From positions 1 through 37,073 of the forward strand of contig CALHUY010000063.1 in assembly GCA_938039295.1 (NCBI GenBank): a DNA stretch of 37,073 bases. The letters run 5' to 3'. The position numbers were made by a program, and so were the translations under genes. Numbering within the stretch: the first letter of the stretch is position 1; each line of letters opens with the position of its first letter. Origin of the DNA: an uncultured Solobacterium sp. (GTDB lineage Bacteria; Bacillota_I; Bacilli_A; Erysipelotrichales; Erysipelotrichaceae). Shown here in pieces: positions 29,180 through 36,990 of this stretch. The notes under the pieces are model-generated. The model made no database searches. It was not told the DNA's origin and saw only the letters and a list, made by a program, of their open reading frames with translations.

Positions 29180-29184
29180 TAAAA

Positions 29185-29208
29185 AATATACTCCGCTTGG
29201 AGTATATT
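29185..29208 (-). terminator. Terminator of asnA
   Basis: AATATACTCC (29185-29194) and GGAGTATATT (29199-29208) form a 10-bp stem overlapping the stop codon; TTTTTT follows on the minus strand. Confidence 0.9.
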
Positions 29209-30217
29209 AGAGTAAATATATTTTGTGGGCTTCGCATTCATCAACCATATCTTGTGGCCAGATAGATGCCTGTACTTCACCTACATGTGCTTTATTTAGC
29301 AGTAACATGCACAATCTAGATTGGCCAATACCGCCACCAATTGTATATGGAAGTTCACAGTTTTGAATCATCTGGTGATATGGATATTTTAGACGTTCTT
29401 CTGCATTGCGAATACGGCACTGTTCTACGATAGAGTTTTCATCAACACGAATACCCATACTAGAGATTTCCAGTGCACGTTCTAGGGATGGTAACCAGAA
29501 GAACAAATCTCCATTGAGATTCCAGTCATCATAGTCAGGTGCTCTTCCATCATGTGGTTGTCCACTGCGTTTTAAAGCATGGCCGATACGTTTGATAAAG
29601 ACACATTTCTTTTCTTTCGTGATTGCGTCTTCACGTTCCTTTGGAGAAAGATCAGGATACATATCTTCTAACTCTTGGGAATCGATGAAGAATACATCAT
29701 TAGCAAGATGACACACAGCGTGTGGGTATTTGTACCAGATTTCATGTTCCATGTGTTTGATGACTTTAAAGATTGTACGTACTGTTTCCTCTAACATTTC
29801 CTCAGTGCGCTCTTCTTTCGTAATGACTTTTTCCCAGTCCCATTGATCAACGTAAACAGAGTGTAAGTTGTCGAGTTCTTCATCACGACGAATCGCATTC
29901 ATATTTGTATAGAGACCATCATGAACTTCAAAGTTATATTTCTTCAGCGCGAAACGTTTCCATTTTGCAAGTGATTGCACAACCTCAATTGTTTCGTTTG
30001 GCATCTCTGCAATATCGAAGGATACTGGACGTTCTACACCATTTAAATTATCATTCAAGCCTGTACTCTTAGGTACAAATAAAGGGGCTGAGATTCTAGA
30101 TAAGTGCATCTCTCTTCCAAATTCTTTTTGGAAAGTATCACGAATATATTTAATAGCTTCTTGTGTTTGACGTACATCAAGAATAGGATCATAGTCTTTT
30201 GGTAGTACTAATTGCAT
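29207..30217 (-). CDS. asnA: Aspartate-ammonia ligase (asparagine synthetase A)
   Basis: A 336-residue class-II-synthetase-like enzyme making asparagine from aspartate, ammonia and ATP via an aspartyl-adenylate. Characteristic blocks are SVYVDQWDWEKVI, GRAPDYDDWNLNGDLFFW and the C-terminal GGGIGQSRLCMLLL motif 3. Length is normal. GAGGTG before the ATG supports the start. It is a single-gene unit. It is related to the catalytic core of AspRS/AsnRS but has no anticodon-binding domain. Confidence 0.97.
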   Translation of the reverse strand: MQLVLPKDYDPILDVRQTQEAIKYIRDTFQKEFGREMHLSRISAPLFVPKSTGLNDNLNGVERPVSFDIAEMPNETIEVVQSLAKWKRFALKKYNFEVHDGLYTNMNAIRRDEELDNLHSVYVDQWDWEKVITKEERTEEMLEETVRTIFKVIKHMEHEIWYKYPHAVCHLANDVFFIDSQELEDMYPDLSPKEREDAITKEKKCVFIKRIGHALKRSGQPHDGRAPDYDDWNLNGDLFFWLPSLERALEISSMGIRVDENSIVEQCRIRNAEERLKYPYHQMIQNCELPYTIGGGIGQSRLCMLLLNKAHVGEVQASIWPQDMVDECEAHKIYLL

Positions 30218-30344
30218 AACATCACCTCATAGTGCGTTTTATTTTAACATAGAATGAATGACTTGAGATAGAGAGAAATCAAGCAATTTAATAGGTATTC
30301 TACTGATAAATTCCATGCATACATGACATATATGTGTATATTCC

Positions 30345-30373
30345 TTGAAAAAAACATTTATCTTTCATACAAT
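30345..30373 (+). promoter_or_regulatory. Promoter of the flavoprotein-ohrR operon
   Basis: TTGAAA (30345-30350) and TACAAT (30368-30373) are 17 nt apart, 25 nt before the start codon. No clear OhrR-type palindrome overlaps it. Confidence 0.6.
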
Positions 30374-30397
30374 ATAAAACGATTAAGGAGTATTATG

Positions 30398-31276
30398 ATG
30401 ACACGTTATGATATAGCAATTATCGGTACTGGCCCAGCTGGACTTGAGGCAGCCATTACCGCAAAAGTACGTAATAAAAACATTATCTTATTTGGTACAA
30501 AGGATTTAACACAGAAGTTACAGGTTGTAAAACACCCAATTCTAAACTACCTAGGACTACCATCTAAGACAGGCGTAGAGATGGCTAATGTATTCCAACA
30601 GCAGTTGGATGAACTTGGAATCTCGATTACAGAGGAGAAGGTTTCTAATGTTTATGCGATGGGTGAGTACTTCGCACTACAGTTAAATAACAGTGAGGTT
30701 ATTGAGGCAACTTCCGTCATTCTAGCGAGTGGTGTTGCGGCAGGAAAGCCATATGCTGGTGAGGAACAGTTCTTGGGCCGTGGCGTTAGCTATTGTGCAA
30801 CTTGCGATGCGCCTTTATATAAAGGAAAGGTAGTTGCGGTTGTGGCAGGAAGTAAGGAAGAGGAAGCTGAAGTGGACTTCCTTGGTGAAGTATGTGAAAA
30901 GGTATATTACTTCCCACAATATAAGGATGAACCACAGTTAAATAGTAAGAACATTGAAATTCATCATGAAAAGCCTGTTGAAATTACAGGTATAATGAAG
31001 GCAAATACACTTAAGACAGATCAAAGTGAATATGCAGTAGATTGTGTATTTATCTTACGACCAACACAATTCCCAGGCTCACTAGTACCAGGTCTTGAAA
31101 TTGCAGGTAATGCGGTTAAGGTTGATCTACAGATGAAGACAAATCTAGCAGGGCTATTTGCGGCAGGTGATATCACAGGACAGCCATACCAATATATCAA
31201 AGCGGCTGGACAGGGAAATGTTGCGGCATTATCTGCGGTAGCGTATGTTGATGAACTAAAGAGAAAGAAGCAGTAG
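30398..31276 (+). CDS. Thioredoxin-reductase-like flavoprotein lacking NADPH signatures
   Basis: A 292-residue low-molecular-weight TrxR-type flavoprotein. The FAD motif GTGPAG is at 10-15, the redox disulfide CATC at 133-136, and the C-terminal FAD motif GDITGQPYQYIKAAGQGNVAA is complete. The second nucleotide-binding domain is abnormal: instead of GGGxSA it reads VAGSKEEEAE (149-158), and instead of HRRxxxR it has YFPQYKDEP. NADPH use is therefore doubtful. Clostridial ferredoxin-dependent flavin thioredoxin reductases show the same losses. GGAG and spacing favour ATG 30398 (ATG 30395 is also possible). It is co-transcribed with ohrR, so a peroxide or thiol-repair role is likely. Confidence 0.85.
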   Translation: MTRYDIAIIGTGPAGLEAAITAKVRNKNIILFGTKDLTQKLQVVKHPILNYLGLPSKTGVEMANVFQQQLDELGISITEEKVSNVYAMGEYFALQLNNSEVIEATSVILASGVAAGKPYAGEEQFLGRGVSYCATCDAPLYKGKVVAVVAGSKEEEAEVDFLGEVCEKVYYFPQYKDEPQLNSKNIEIHHEKPVEITGIMKANTLKTDQSEYAVDCVFILRPTQFPGSLVPGLEIAGNAVKVDLQMKTNLAGLFAAGDITGQPYQYIKAAGQGNVAALSAVAYVDELKRKKQ

Positions 31277-31285
31277 GTGATTATT

Positions 31286-31723
31286 ATGGCAGGACAGAAA
31301 ATCGATACATTAAAGTTAGAGAATCAATTATGTTTCCCGCTCTACGCGGCTGCTAGAAAGATTACAGCAGCGTATACTCCTCTTTTAAAACCACTTGAAA
31401 TGACTTATACACAATATATTGTGTTCTTGGTGTTATGGGAGAAGGATGATATTTCTGTAGGTGAGTTGTGTGAACGATTATATCTAGATAGTGGAACAAT
31501 CACACCACTATTAAAGAAGATGGAAGATAAGAACTGGTTAACAAGAACGCGTTCCAAGTTAGATGAACGTGTGGTAATGATCAAGTTAACAAAAGAAGGC
31601 AAGAATATGAAGAAACAATGTGCAGATATCCCTGTAAAAGTTCGTTCTTGTGTATGTCTTAACCAAGACGAGTCTATCGATTTGTACAACGCACTCTATA
31701 AGATTTTAGAAGAAAAGAAATAA
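31286..31723 (+). CDS. ohrR: OhrR-type MarR regulator (organic peroxide sensor)
   Basis: A 145-residue MarR-family protein very close to OhrR: LCFPLYAAARKIT carries the peroxide-sensing cysteine at 16, YTQYIVFLVLWE and LYLDSGTITPLLKKME are the conserved core, and RTRSKLDERVV is the wing. Further cysteines at 112, 122 and 124 make a 2-Cys mechanism possible. GTG 31277 is in frame, but AGGTGA supports ATG 31286, 9 nt after the flavoprotein stop. No ohr gene is near; the co-transcribed reductase-like protein is the probable target along with its own operon. Confidence 0.88.
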   Translation: MAGQKIDTLKLENQLCFPLYAAARKITAAYTPLLKPLEMTYTQYIVFLVLWEKDDISVGELCERLYLDSGTITPLLKKMEDKNWLTRTRSKLDERVVMIKLTKEGKNMKKQCADIPVKVRSCVCLNQDESIDLYNALYKILEEKK

Positions 31724-31749
31724 AGCCATATCAATCGATATGGCTTTTA
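31722..31749 (+). terminator. Terminator of the flavoprotein-ohrR operon
   Basis: AAAGCCATATC (31722-31732) and GATATGGCTTT (31737-31747) form an 11-bp stem with an AATC loop and overlap the ohrR stop codon. Confidence 0.85.
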
Positions 31750-31771
31750 CTATGCGTGCATGTTTTGAAAA

Positions 31772-32056
31772 TTACTTCTGCATATATTTATCTTTGATTT
31801 CTTTCTGATAGTCTTTTGAAACTTGCATGGTATAGCGATACCAAGATTCAAAATAATCAGAAAGATAAGAATCCTGTAACAGTGTTTTTGTGCGAAGGAT
31901 ATTTTGTTCCTCACGGCCTGTATCTAGAATTGGAAGTTGGTGATCTAGTTTGTATTGGATAATACTTTCTACAGCGTGCATACGCTGCTCAAATAATTGA
32001 ACAAGTTGTGTGTCAATGTCGTTGATTTCTAAACGTTTTTCATCTAATTGTGTCAT
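31772..32056 (-). CDS. Stand-alone chorismate mutase (AroQ type)
   Basis: A 94-residue all-helical protein matching monofunctional type II chorismate mutase: the first helix reads RLEINDIDTQLVQLFEQRM with the substrate-binding arginine pattern, followed by the K...ILDTGREE motif. It converts chorismate to prephenate in phenylalanine and tyrosine synthesis. GAGGT upstream favours ATG 32056 over the longer frame. No other aromatic genes adjoin. It follows the ECF S-component gene after a terminator. Some AroQ-like proteins are regulatory, so activity is not certain. Confidence 0.82.
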   Translation of the reverse strand: MTQLDEKRLEINDIDTQLVQLFEQRMHAVESIIQYKLDHQLPILDTGREEQNILRTKTLLQDSYLSDYFESWYRYTMQVSKDYQKEIKDKYMQK

Positions 32057-32093
32057 ACATTTACCTCGTAAGTTTATCTTAGCAGATATGAAA

Positions 32094-32112
32094 AAAGGGC
32101 TCAACGCCCTTT
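32094..32112 (-). terminator. Terminator of the ECF S-component gene
   Basis: AAAGGGC (32094-32100) and GCCCTTT (32106-32112) form a 7-bp stem; on the minus strand TTTTTTC follows. It overlaps the stop codon. Confidence 0.8.
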
Positions 32113-32599
32113 ACTTTAGAAATTTTTTAAGTGGTAATCGTGTATGCAAGATTACTGCCATGATTGCACCAAAGCTAGCTTGTACAATCTGGAATGGTAG
32201 CTTTAGCATTGCGGCCTTTGGACTTGCATAGAAGAATGAGCGTCCGATTGTATATCCTACAACCATGATAATTGCACCAATCGTTACCGCAAAAATATAA
32301 TCCTTTAAAGCAGGATGCTCCTTCTTAGAAATGAGTAGGGAAATCACGACTGCTTGTAGACCGTGAGTAACAAGGGAAACAAACATTGGTGTTGGATAGA
32401 AGAACAAATCACCAAGGAATGAACCTAGACCACCAACGATGAAAGCCTCAACAGGATTTAACATGAGTGCGGCCGTTACGATGACTAAGTCGTTGAAGTA
32501 TAGATGTCCACCTGGTACCGGAATACTGAATGAAGATAAAACTATCGTCATCGCCAGTAACATTGCGATTAAAGTAAATCTTTTTACTGAAATATTCAT
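32111..32599 (-). CDS. ECF transporter S component (PF07155-like), possibly for vitamin B6
   Basis: A 162-residue membrane protein with about five helices and the ECF substrate-binding signature VPGGHLYFNDLVIVTAALML and GGLGSFLGDLFFYPTPMFVS, as in the ECF_trnsprt/DUF1393 group. It needs the shared EcfAA'T module, which is not here. GGAGG before ATG 32599 is strong. It is divergent from a MocR-type gene. MocR/PdxR regulators adjoin predicted pyridoxine S components (PdxU types) in other Firmicutes, so vitamin B6 is the best guess; riboflavin-like or hydroxymethylpyrimidine substrates are alternatives. Confidence 0.85.
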   Translation of the reverse strand: MNISVKRFTLIAMLLAMTIVLSSFSIPVPGGHLYFNDLVIVTAALMLNPVEAFIVGGLGSFLGDLFFYPTPMFVSLVTHGLQAVVISLLISKKEHPALKDYIFAVTIGAIIMVVGYTIGRSFFYASPKAAMLKLPFQIVQASFGAIMAVILHTRLPLKKFLK

Positions 32600-32633
32600 A
32601 AAACCTCCAAATATGCGTATATTTTAAATGGAT

Positions 32634-32668
32634 TCTGGTTATCTGTATATACCCAGAAATGTTATAAT
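32634..32668. promoter_or_regulatory. Shared regulatory region between the ECF gene and the mocR-like gene
   Basis: TTCTGG (32633-32638) and CCAGAA (32653-32658) are facing 6-bp arms, with a further CCAG at 32677. TATAAT at 32663-32668 is the likely -10 of the mocR-like gene. MocR proteins often bind such spaced repeats in divergent promoters, but no site can be proved from one copy. Confidence 0.35.
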
Positions 32669-32692
32669 TTATATGACCAGATTGGAAAAAAT

Positions 32693-33745
32693 ATGAACAA
32701 TAAAACCAAAGCATACATGGATCTCTACCTAAAGATTCGTAATGATATTATTCATGGAATTTATCAAACCGGGGATAAACTGCCTTCAAAACGTATTCTA
32801 GCAGATAAGGAAAATGTAAGTGTGATAACAGTCGCGCATGCGTATGAACTACTAGCGTCAGAAGGATATATCACTTCCCGTATGAGAAGTGGATACTACG
32901 TAAGTTATCTTGAAAAAGATTTTTTTAGTACGAAAGAAGATAGTGGTATTGAAATTGTACCAGAAATACAGATTACAAATGATAAACTGTTTTCTTCCAA
33001 TGTATTTGCGATGGCTGCACGTAAAGTATTAAGTATGCGACAAGATGTATTACTGACAAAGTCGCCATGGAATGGTTTGTTATATCTTCGTAAAACGATT
33101 GCGTCATACTTAGCGCGTGTTCGTGGAATTTATGTTGATCCAGAGCAGATCATCATTGGCTCTGGTTCAGAATACTTTTATGGAATACTAGTAAGTATGA
33201 TTGGACGTGATAAAGTTTATGCGATTGAAAACCCATCATACGAAAAAATCTCACTCATGTATGATGCAGAGAATGTAAAACTTATACGTATGAAGCTTGG
33301 TAAGAATGGTATCCTAAATTCAGAACTACAAAAGAATCATGCGGATGTATTACATGTGACACCATACCATAGTTACCCATCAGGTAGTACAACAGATATC
33401 AACAAGAGAAAACAATATATCCACTGGGCAAAAGAAAATCATGCATGGATCGTAGAAGATGATTATGATTCTGAATATACCTTGGGAATGAATGGTAGAG
33501 AAACATTATATGCATTAGATGAAAAACAAGTAATCTACCTAAATACTTTCTCCAATACCATCGCACCATCTGTTCGTATTGGATATATGATATTACCAAA
33601 GAAGAACTTAAAACAATTTCAAGATAGAATCTCCTTCCGCTCCAATACAGTTTCAACGTTGATGCAGTATATCGTTGCGGAGTTAATACAGAATGGAAGC
33701 TTTGAAAGACATATCAATCGCGTACGAAAGAAGATGCGTAAGTAA
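32693..33745 (+). pseudogene. MocR/PdxR-type regulator, C-terminally truncated and lacking the PLP lysine
   Basis: A 350-codon reading frame with an N-terminal GntR winged helix (about 8-72; GDKLPSKRILADKENVSVIT) fused to a class-I aminotransferase-like domain. PLP-binding parts NPSYE and VEDDYDSEY are present, but the Schiff-base segment reads TFSNTIAPS: residue 288 is Asn (AAT) where the family has Lys. It also stops at RHINRVRKKMRK, about 100-120 residues before the normal end near 470. Either this is a decaying gene or a regulator that no longer forms the PLP aldimine. The frame is otherwise intact. Its ribosome site (TTGGAA) is weak. It is divergent from an ECF S component. Confidence 0.65.
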
Positions 33746-33769
33746 TGTTATGCATGTATGGTGGGATAT

Positions 33770-34426
33770 ATGATAAAGAAGAGTGCTATATTTGTAATTG
33801 CTATTGTTATTATTATTTCTGTATTTGCTTATAGACATTATCAAAATCCATCAATTAAACGACCTACAGGTAAATATCGAGTTAAACAGTATCATAGCAA
33901 TAATGATCAAGATAATGATGGTATCGATGACCAAGTAGATATATTAGAAAATGCGCTAGAATACATTTCCACAAAGCCAAAGTATCAAAGCAAGTACTAT
34001 AGTACAGGGTATTCGGATGATGAATACGGAGTTTGTACAGATGTTGTAGCACATGCATTAAAGAATGCTGGGTATGATTTAATGACATTAATTCAAGAAG
34101 ATATTCAAAATCATTCTAGTGATTATGCAATTAATCAGCCAGATATCAATATTGATTTTAGAAGAGTTAGAAATTTAAAAGTGTATTTTGATCATACCGC
34201 ACAGATACTTACAACTGATGTAAAAGATATTGAAGACTGGCAGGGTGGAGATATTATTGTATTTCGCAATCATATTGGAATCGTATCAGACAGAAGAAAC
34301 GAGAGAGGAGTACCATATGTAATCCATCATGATAGTCCATGGCAGTTGGCATATGAACAAGACATCTTAGAGAAGCGCAATGATATTGTCGGGCATTATC
34401 GTATTGTCAAAAGAGAGATGTATTAA
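33770..34426 (+). CDS. DUF1287 family secreted or membrane-anchored protein
   Basis: A 218-residue protein with an N-terminal hydrophobic segment (about 4-22), then a DUF1287 (PF06940) domain: GVCTDVVAHALKNAGYDL, INIDFRRVRNLKVYF, GGDIIVFRNHIGIVSD and HYRIV. The cysteine in GVCTD and histidine in NHIGIVSD are arranged as in NlpC/P60-like cysteine hydrolases, so wall-peptide hydrolysis is a reasonable inference, though the family is formally uncharacterised. An Asp/Asn-rich stretch (NNDQDNDGIDDQVD) resembles a calcium-binding loop. GGTGGG precedes ATG 33770 by 4 nt. It begins 25 nt after the truncated regulator. Confidence 0.83.
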   Translation: MIKKSAIFVIAIVIIISVFAYRHYQNPSIKRPTGKYRVKQYHSNNDQDNDGIDDQVDILENALEYISTKPKYQSKYYSTGYSDDEYGVCTDVVAHALKNAGYDLMTLIQEDIQNHSSDYAINQPDINIDFRRVRNLKVYFDHTAQILTTDVKDIEDWQGGDIIVFRNHIGIVSDRRNERGVPYVIHHDSPWQLAYEQDILEKRNDIVGHYRIVKREMY

Positions 34427-34442
34427 AAATGGAAGATGGTGC

Positions 34443-35078
34443 ATGTGTATGAAAGAGTATATTGCAAATTTAGAAAAAGAATTAACTTTAATAGAAAATG
34501 GTTTTAAGGAACAGGAAAAAAGAGCACTTGCTGACTATCAATCAAAAGGTATGGATTATATCAAGAAGTTGGCGTTTTCTGCGTACTCATCTAATGCCTA
34601 CCAAGTAAGGATGTACGCTGTATTTCTTTTTGGATATTTATCGGAGTACGAAGATGTATTAAATTTTATGAGAGATGAAGTTTCTAAAGATGAAAATTGG
34701 AGAGTTCAAGAAATTTTAGCAAAAGCATTCGATGAATATTGCAAGAAAAAAGGATTTGAAGAAGCGCTACAAGTAATTGATCAATGGCTACATCATAAGA
34801 ATCCTAATACTCGAAGGGCAGTCACGGAGGGATTGAGAATATGGACAAGTAGGCCATATTTTGAAGAACATCCTGATGAAGCAATTAGAAGAATTGCAGC
34901 TTTGAAGAATGATACAAGTGAATACGTAAGAAAGTCGGTAGGAAATGCATTAAGAGATATTAGTAAGAAATATCCTCAACTAGTGGAGGTTGAAGTTGAT
35001 GGTTGGAATTTGGAGAATAAAGAAATCTATCAAGTATATAAATTGGCGAGTAAATTCATAAAAAAGGATAGGAAATAA
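34443..35078 (+). CDS. AlkD-like HEAT-repeat protein (DNA alkylation repair family)
   Basis: A 211-residue all-helical protein of paired HEAT-like repeats. The C-terminal half, NPNTRRAVTEGLRIWTSRPY then YVRKSVGNALRDISKKYP, matches the AlkD family (PF08713), whose members excise N3- and N7-alkylated purines or bind distorted DNA. W86 with an acidic residue four positions on recalls the catalytic Trp/Asp of AlkD, but the acid is Glu90 here, as in divergent AlkF/AlkG-like members, so activity is uncertain. GGAAG supports ATG 34443; ATG 34449 is an alternative. It follows the DUF1287 gene closely. Confidence 0.8.
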   Translation: MCMKEYIANLEKELTLIENGFKEQEKRALADYQSKGMDYIKKLAFSAYSSNAYQVRMYAVFLFGYLSEYEDVLNFMRDEVSKDENWRVQEILAKAFDEYCKKKGFEEALQVIDQWLHHKNPNTRRAVTEGLRIWTSRPYFEEHPDEAIRRIAALKNDTSEYVRKSVGNALRDISKKYPQLVEVEVDGWNLENKEIYQVYKLASKFIKKDRK

Positions 35079-35081
35079 TTG

Positions 35082-35183
35082 GTGAAAGATAATTGTATTT
35101 CAACTCGATTAGTTGAACTATTAACAGATGCAGTATATGTACATTGTTATCAAGGAAATAGAAATTATATTATATTAACTTGA
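35082..35183 (+). CDS. 33-codon ORF upstream of the ABC exporter
   Basis: GTG 35082 lies 8 nt after AGGA (35070-35073) and opens a 33-residue frame: it starts MKDNCISTRLVELLTDAVYV, then HCYQGNRNYIILT. The start is 3 nt after the AlkD-like stop. It has two cysteines and mixed charge and no signal-like leader. A 7-bp hairpin (35099-35117) lies within it. It might be a short peptide exported by the following ABC protein, a leader peptide, or a chance frame; the AT-rich context makes chance quite possible. Confidence 0.3.
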   Translation: MKDNCISTRLVELLTDAVYVHCYQGNRNYIILT

Positions 35184-35207
35184 ATTACAAATTTATTTTT
35201 ATATACT
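35180..35207 (+). promoter_or_regulatory. Promoter of the ABC exporter gene
   Basis: TTGAAT (35180-35185) and TATACT (35202-35207) are 16 nt apart, about 85 nt before the GTG start. The leader 35208-35291 is very AT-rich and shows no strong structure. Confidence 0.45.
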
Positions 35208-35291
35208 AAAGTTATTAATAAAGTTACATGGCGAAATGAGTATTATAAATAATAAAAGAATATAGTAACTAATAACTATGGGGGGCTAAAA

Positions 35292-36860
35292 GTGAATAAA
35301 TTATCTGATCAAATAAAAAATATAATTTATAAATATACAAGCCGTTTTTTGTTCCTTTTATGCTTCTATTTATTGTTTTCTATTTTTAATGTATTACCAA
35401 ATTATTTGGTTGGAAAGATAGTAGATAATATAAATAAATCTTTTCAAATGATAATGATTTATCTCTTGATTAGGTTATTGTCTATTGGTGTTAAAACATT
35501 AATTAACTATTTTCAAACCAAACTATCATTAAACATTATTTCGGATATAAAAGAATATTACTTTTCTTTAATTTTAAAGAATGAGAATTTATTGATTCTT
35601 ACTTCTAGTGAAAATTCTCAAATTATTACACGTATCTTAGATGCTTCTGAAAGTTTAAATAAATCCATATTGAACATAATTATCTGGACAGGGAAATCAG
35701 TACCAACATTAGTATTAACTGTATATTTTATTTGCAAAATAGATATTAAGATTAGTACGTTTATTATTCCGTTGATTTTCTTGTTGTATTTTATTTCAAA
35801 AAAGTTGCAACACATTCAGTCCAATAATGCTAAGGAATGCTTGCAGTCAAAAAGCTATATAGTAGATTTATTTCATGAAATTATTAAGCAACTATATGCA
35901 ATTCAACTATTTGAATTGCAGGAACACTTTTTAAAAAAATATAAAGATTCATCTAATGAATGGAAAAATAAGCAATTTAAGTTTGATTTTATCTCTCAAG
36001 AATCAACACTTTTGATTAATTTTTTTGGTGCGCTAGTAATTACAGCTATCCTTATTTTTTCGATACTATTTTCACCATCTATTAATACGGGAAATATTCT
36101 TAGTTTAATTCTATATACCGGAAGCATGTTTATGGTTATTTCAGATGTATTTGAAAATATTTCTGTATTTTCAAATATGAATACAGCAATTGGTAGAATA
36201 AATACACTATTAAAAGAAACAAATAATAATTTATTGTCGAAAGAAGTAATTAATAACTATGATATTACAATAGAAAATTTAGCTTTTTCATATAAGGATA
36301 CGCGAATATTTAATGATGTTTCATTTTCAATACCTTTTGGTAGTAAAGTTGCGATTATTGGTAAAAATGGATCCGGTAAATCCACATTATTAAAACTACT
36401 ATGTGGTATATATAAAAATTATTCAGGAATTATAAAAATTGGAGGGAAAGATATTAAAGATGTAAATCTTAGTAACATATACTCTATATCTTTCCAAGAT
36501 TCATACATCTTTAACGATACAGTTCGTAATAATATAACTTTATGGGAGAAAAATTCTGGTGAACTTTATTCTTATGATGATTTAGATAAGGGGCTAGATA
36601 CAATAGTCATTAATGGTGGTCAAAACTTATCTGGAGGACAACGACAGAGAATTTGCCTAAATAGAATGTTTTTAAAAAATGCGAAAGTTTATTTGATAGA
36701 TGAATACGAAAATAACTTAGATAATATTACGAAAGATTTTATCACTAAAAATATACTAAATTTATCTGGAACTGTTATTATTTCTTCGCATGATCCACAA
36801 ATTCTATCTAAAGTTGATTATATCTATGATTTAGATAACAAGATACTACGTAAAGTATAG
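35292..36860 (+). CDS. ABC exporter with fused membrane and ATPase domains
   Basis: A 522-residue ABC half-transporter: six hydrophobic segments in residues 1-310, then an ATPase domain from about 325. Walker A is GKNGSGKST (357-365), the Q-loop SISFQDSYIF, the signature LSGGQRQR (446-453), Walker B VYLIDEYENNLD (466-477) with catalytic E471, and the H-loop ISSHD. The usual DEPTSALD is replaced by DEYENNLD. It lacks a peptidase domain. It starts with GTG after GGGGGG. Codon use is markedly AT-rich (many ATA, AAT, TTA) compared with the rest of the window, suggesting recent acquisition. The substrate is unknown; peptides or lipids are typical of this class. Confidence 0.88.
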   Translation: MNKLSDQIKNIIYKYTSRFLFLLCFYLLFSIFNVLPNYLVGKIVDNINKSFQMIMIYLLIRLLSIGVKTLINYFQTKLSLNIISDIKEYYFSLILKNENLLILTSSENSQIITRILDASESLNKSILNIIIWTGKSVPTLVLTVYFICKIDIKISTFIIPLIFLLYFISKKLQHIQSNNAKECLQSKSYIVDLFHEIIKQLYAIQLFELQEHFLKKYKDSSNEWKNKQFKFDFISQESTLLINFFGALVITAILIFSILFSPSINTGNILSLILYTGSMFMVISDVFENISVFSNMNTAIGRINTLLKETNNNLLSKEVINNYDITIENLAFSYKDTRIFNDVSFSIPFGSKVAIIGKNGSGKSTLLKLLCGIYKNYSGIIKIGGKDIKDVNLSNIYSISFQDSYIFNDTVRNNITLWEKNSGELYSYDDLDKGLDTIVINGGQNLSGGQRQRICLNRMFLKNAKVYLIDEYENNLDNITKDFITKNILNLSGTVIISSHDPQILSKVDYIYDLDNKILRKV

Positions 36861-36940
36861 AGATTATTCATAATTTAGATTTTTACTGGATTCAATAGTT
36901 ATAAAAAATGTTTCACTTTGAAAAGGAATGGCACAATAAA

Positions 36941-36990
36941 ACTGTGTTAAACCTTTGGCTATTCGGCCGCAGGTTTAACACAGTGCTTTT
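36941..36990. terminator. Large bidirectional terminator hairpin
   Basis: ACTGTGTTAAACCT (36941-36954) and AGGTTTAACACAGT (36971-36984) form a perfect 14-bp stem with a GC-rich 16-nt loop. GCTTTTTAT follows on the plus strand and TTTTATTG on the minus strand. The loop contains the stop codon of the minus-strand gene. Confidence 0.85.
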
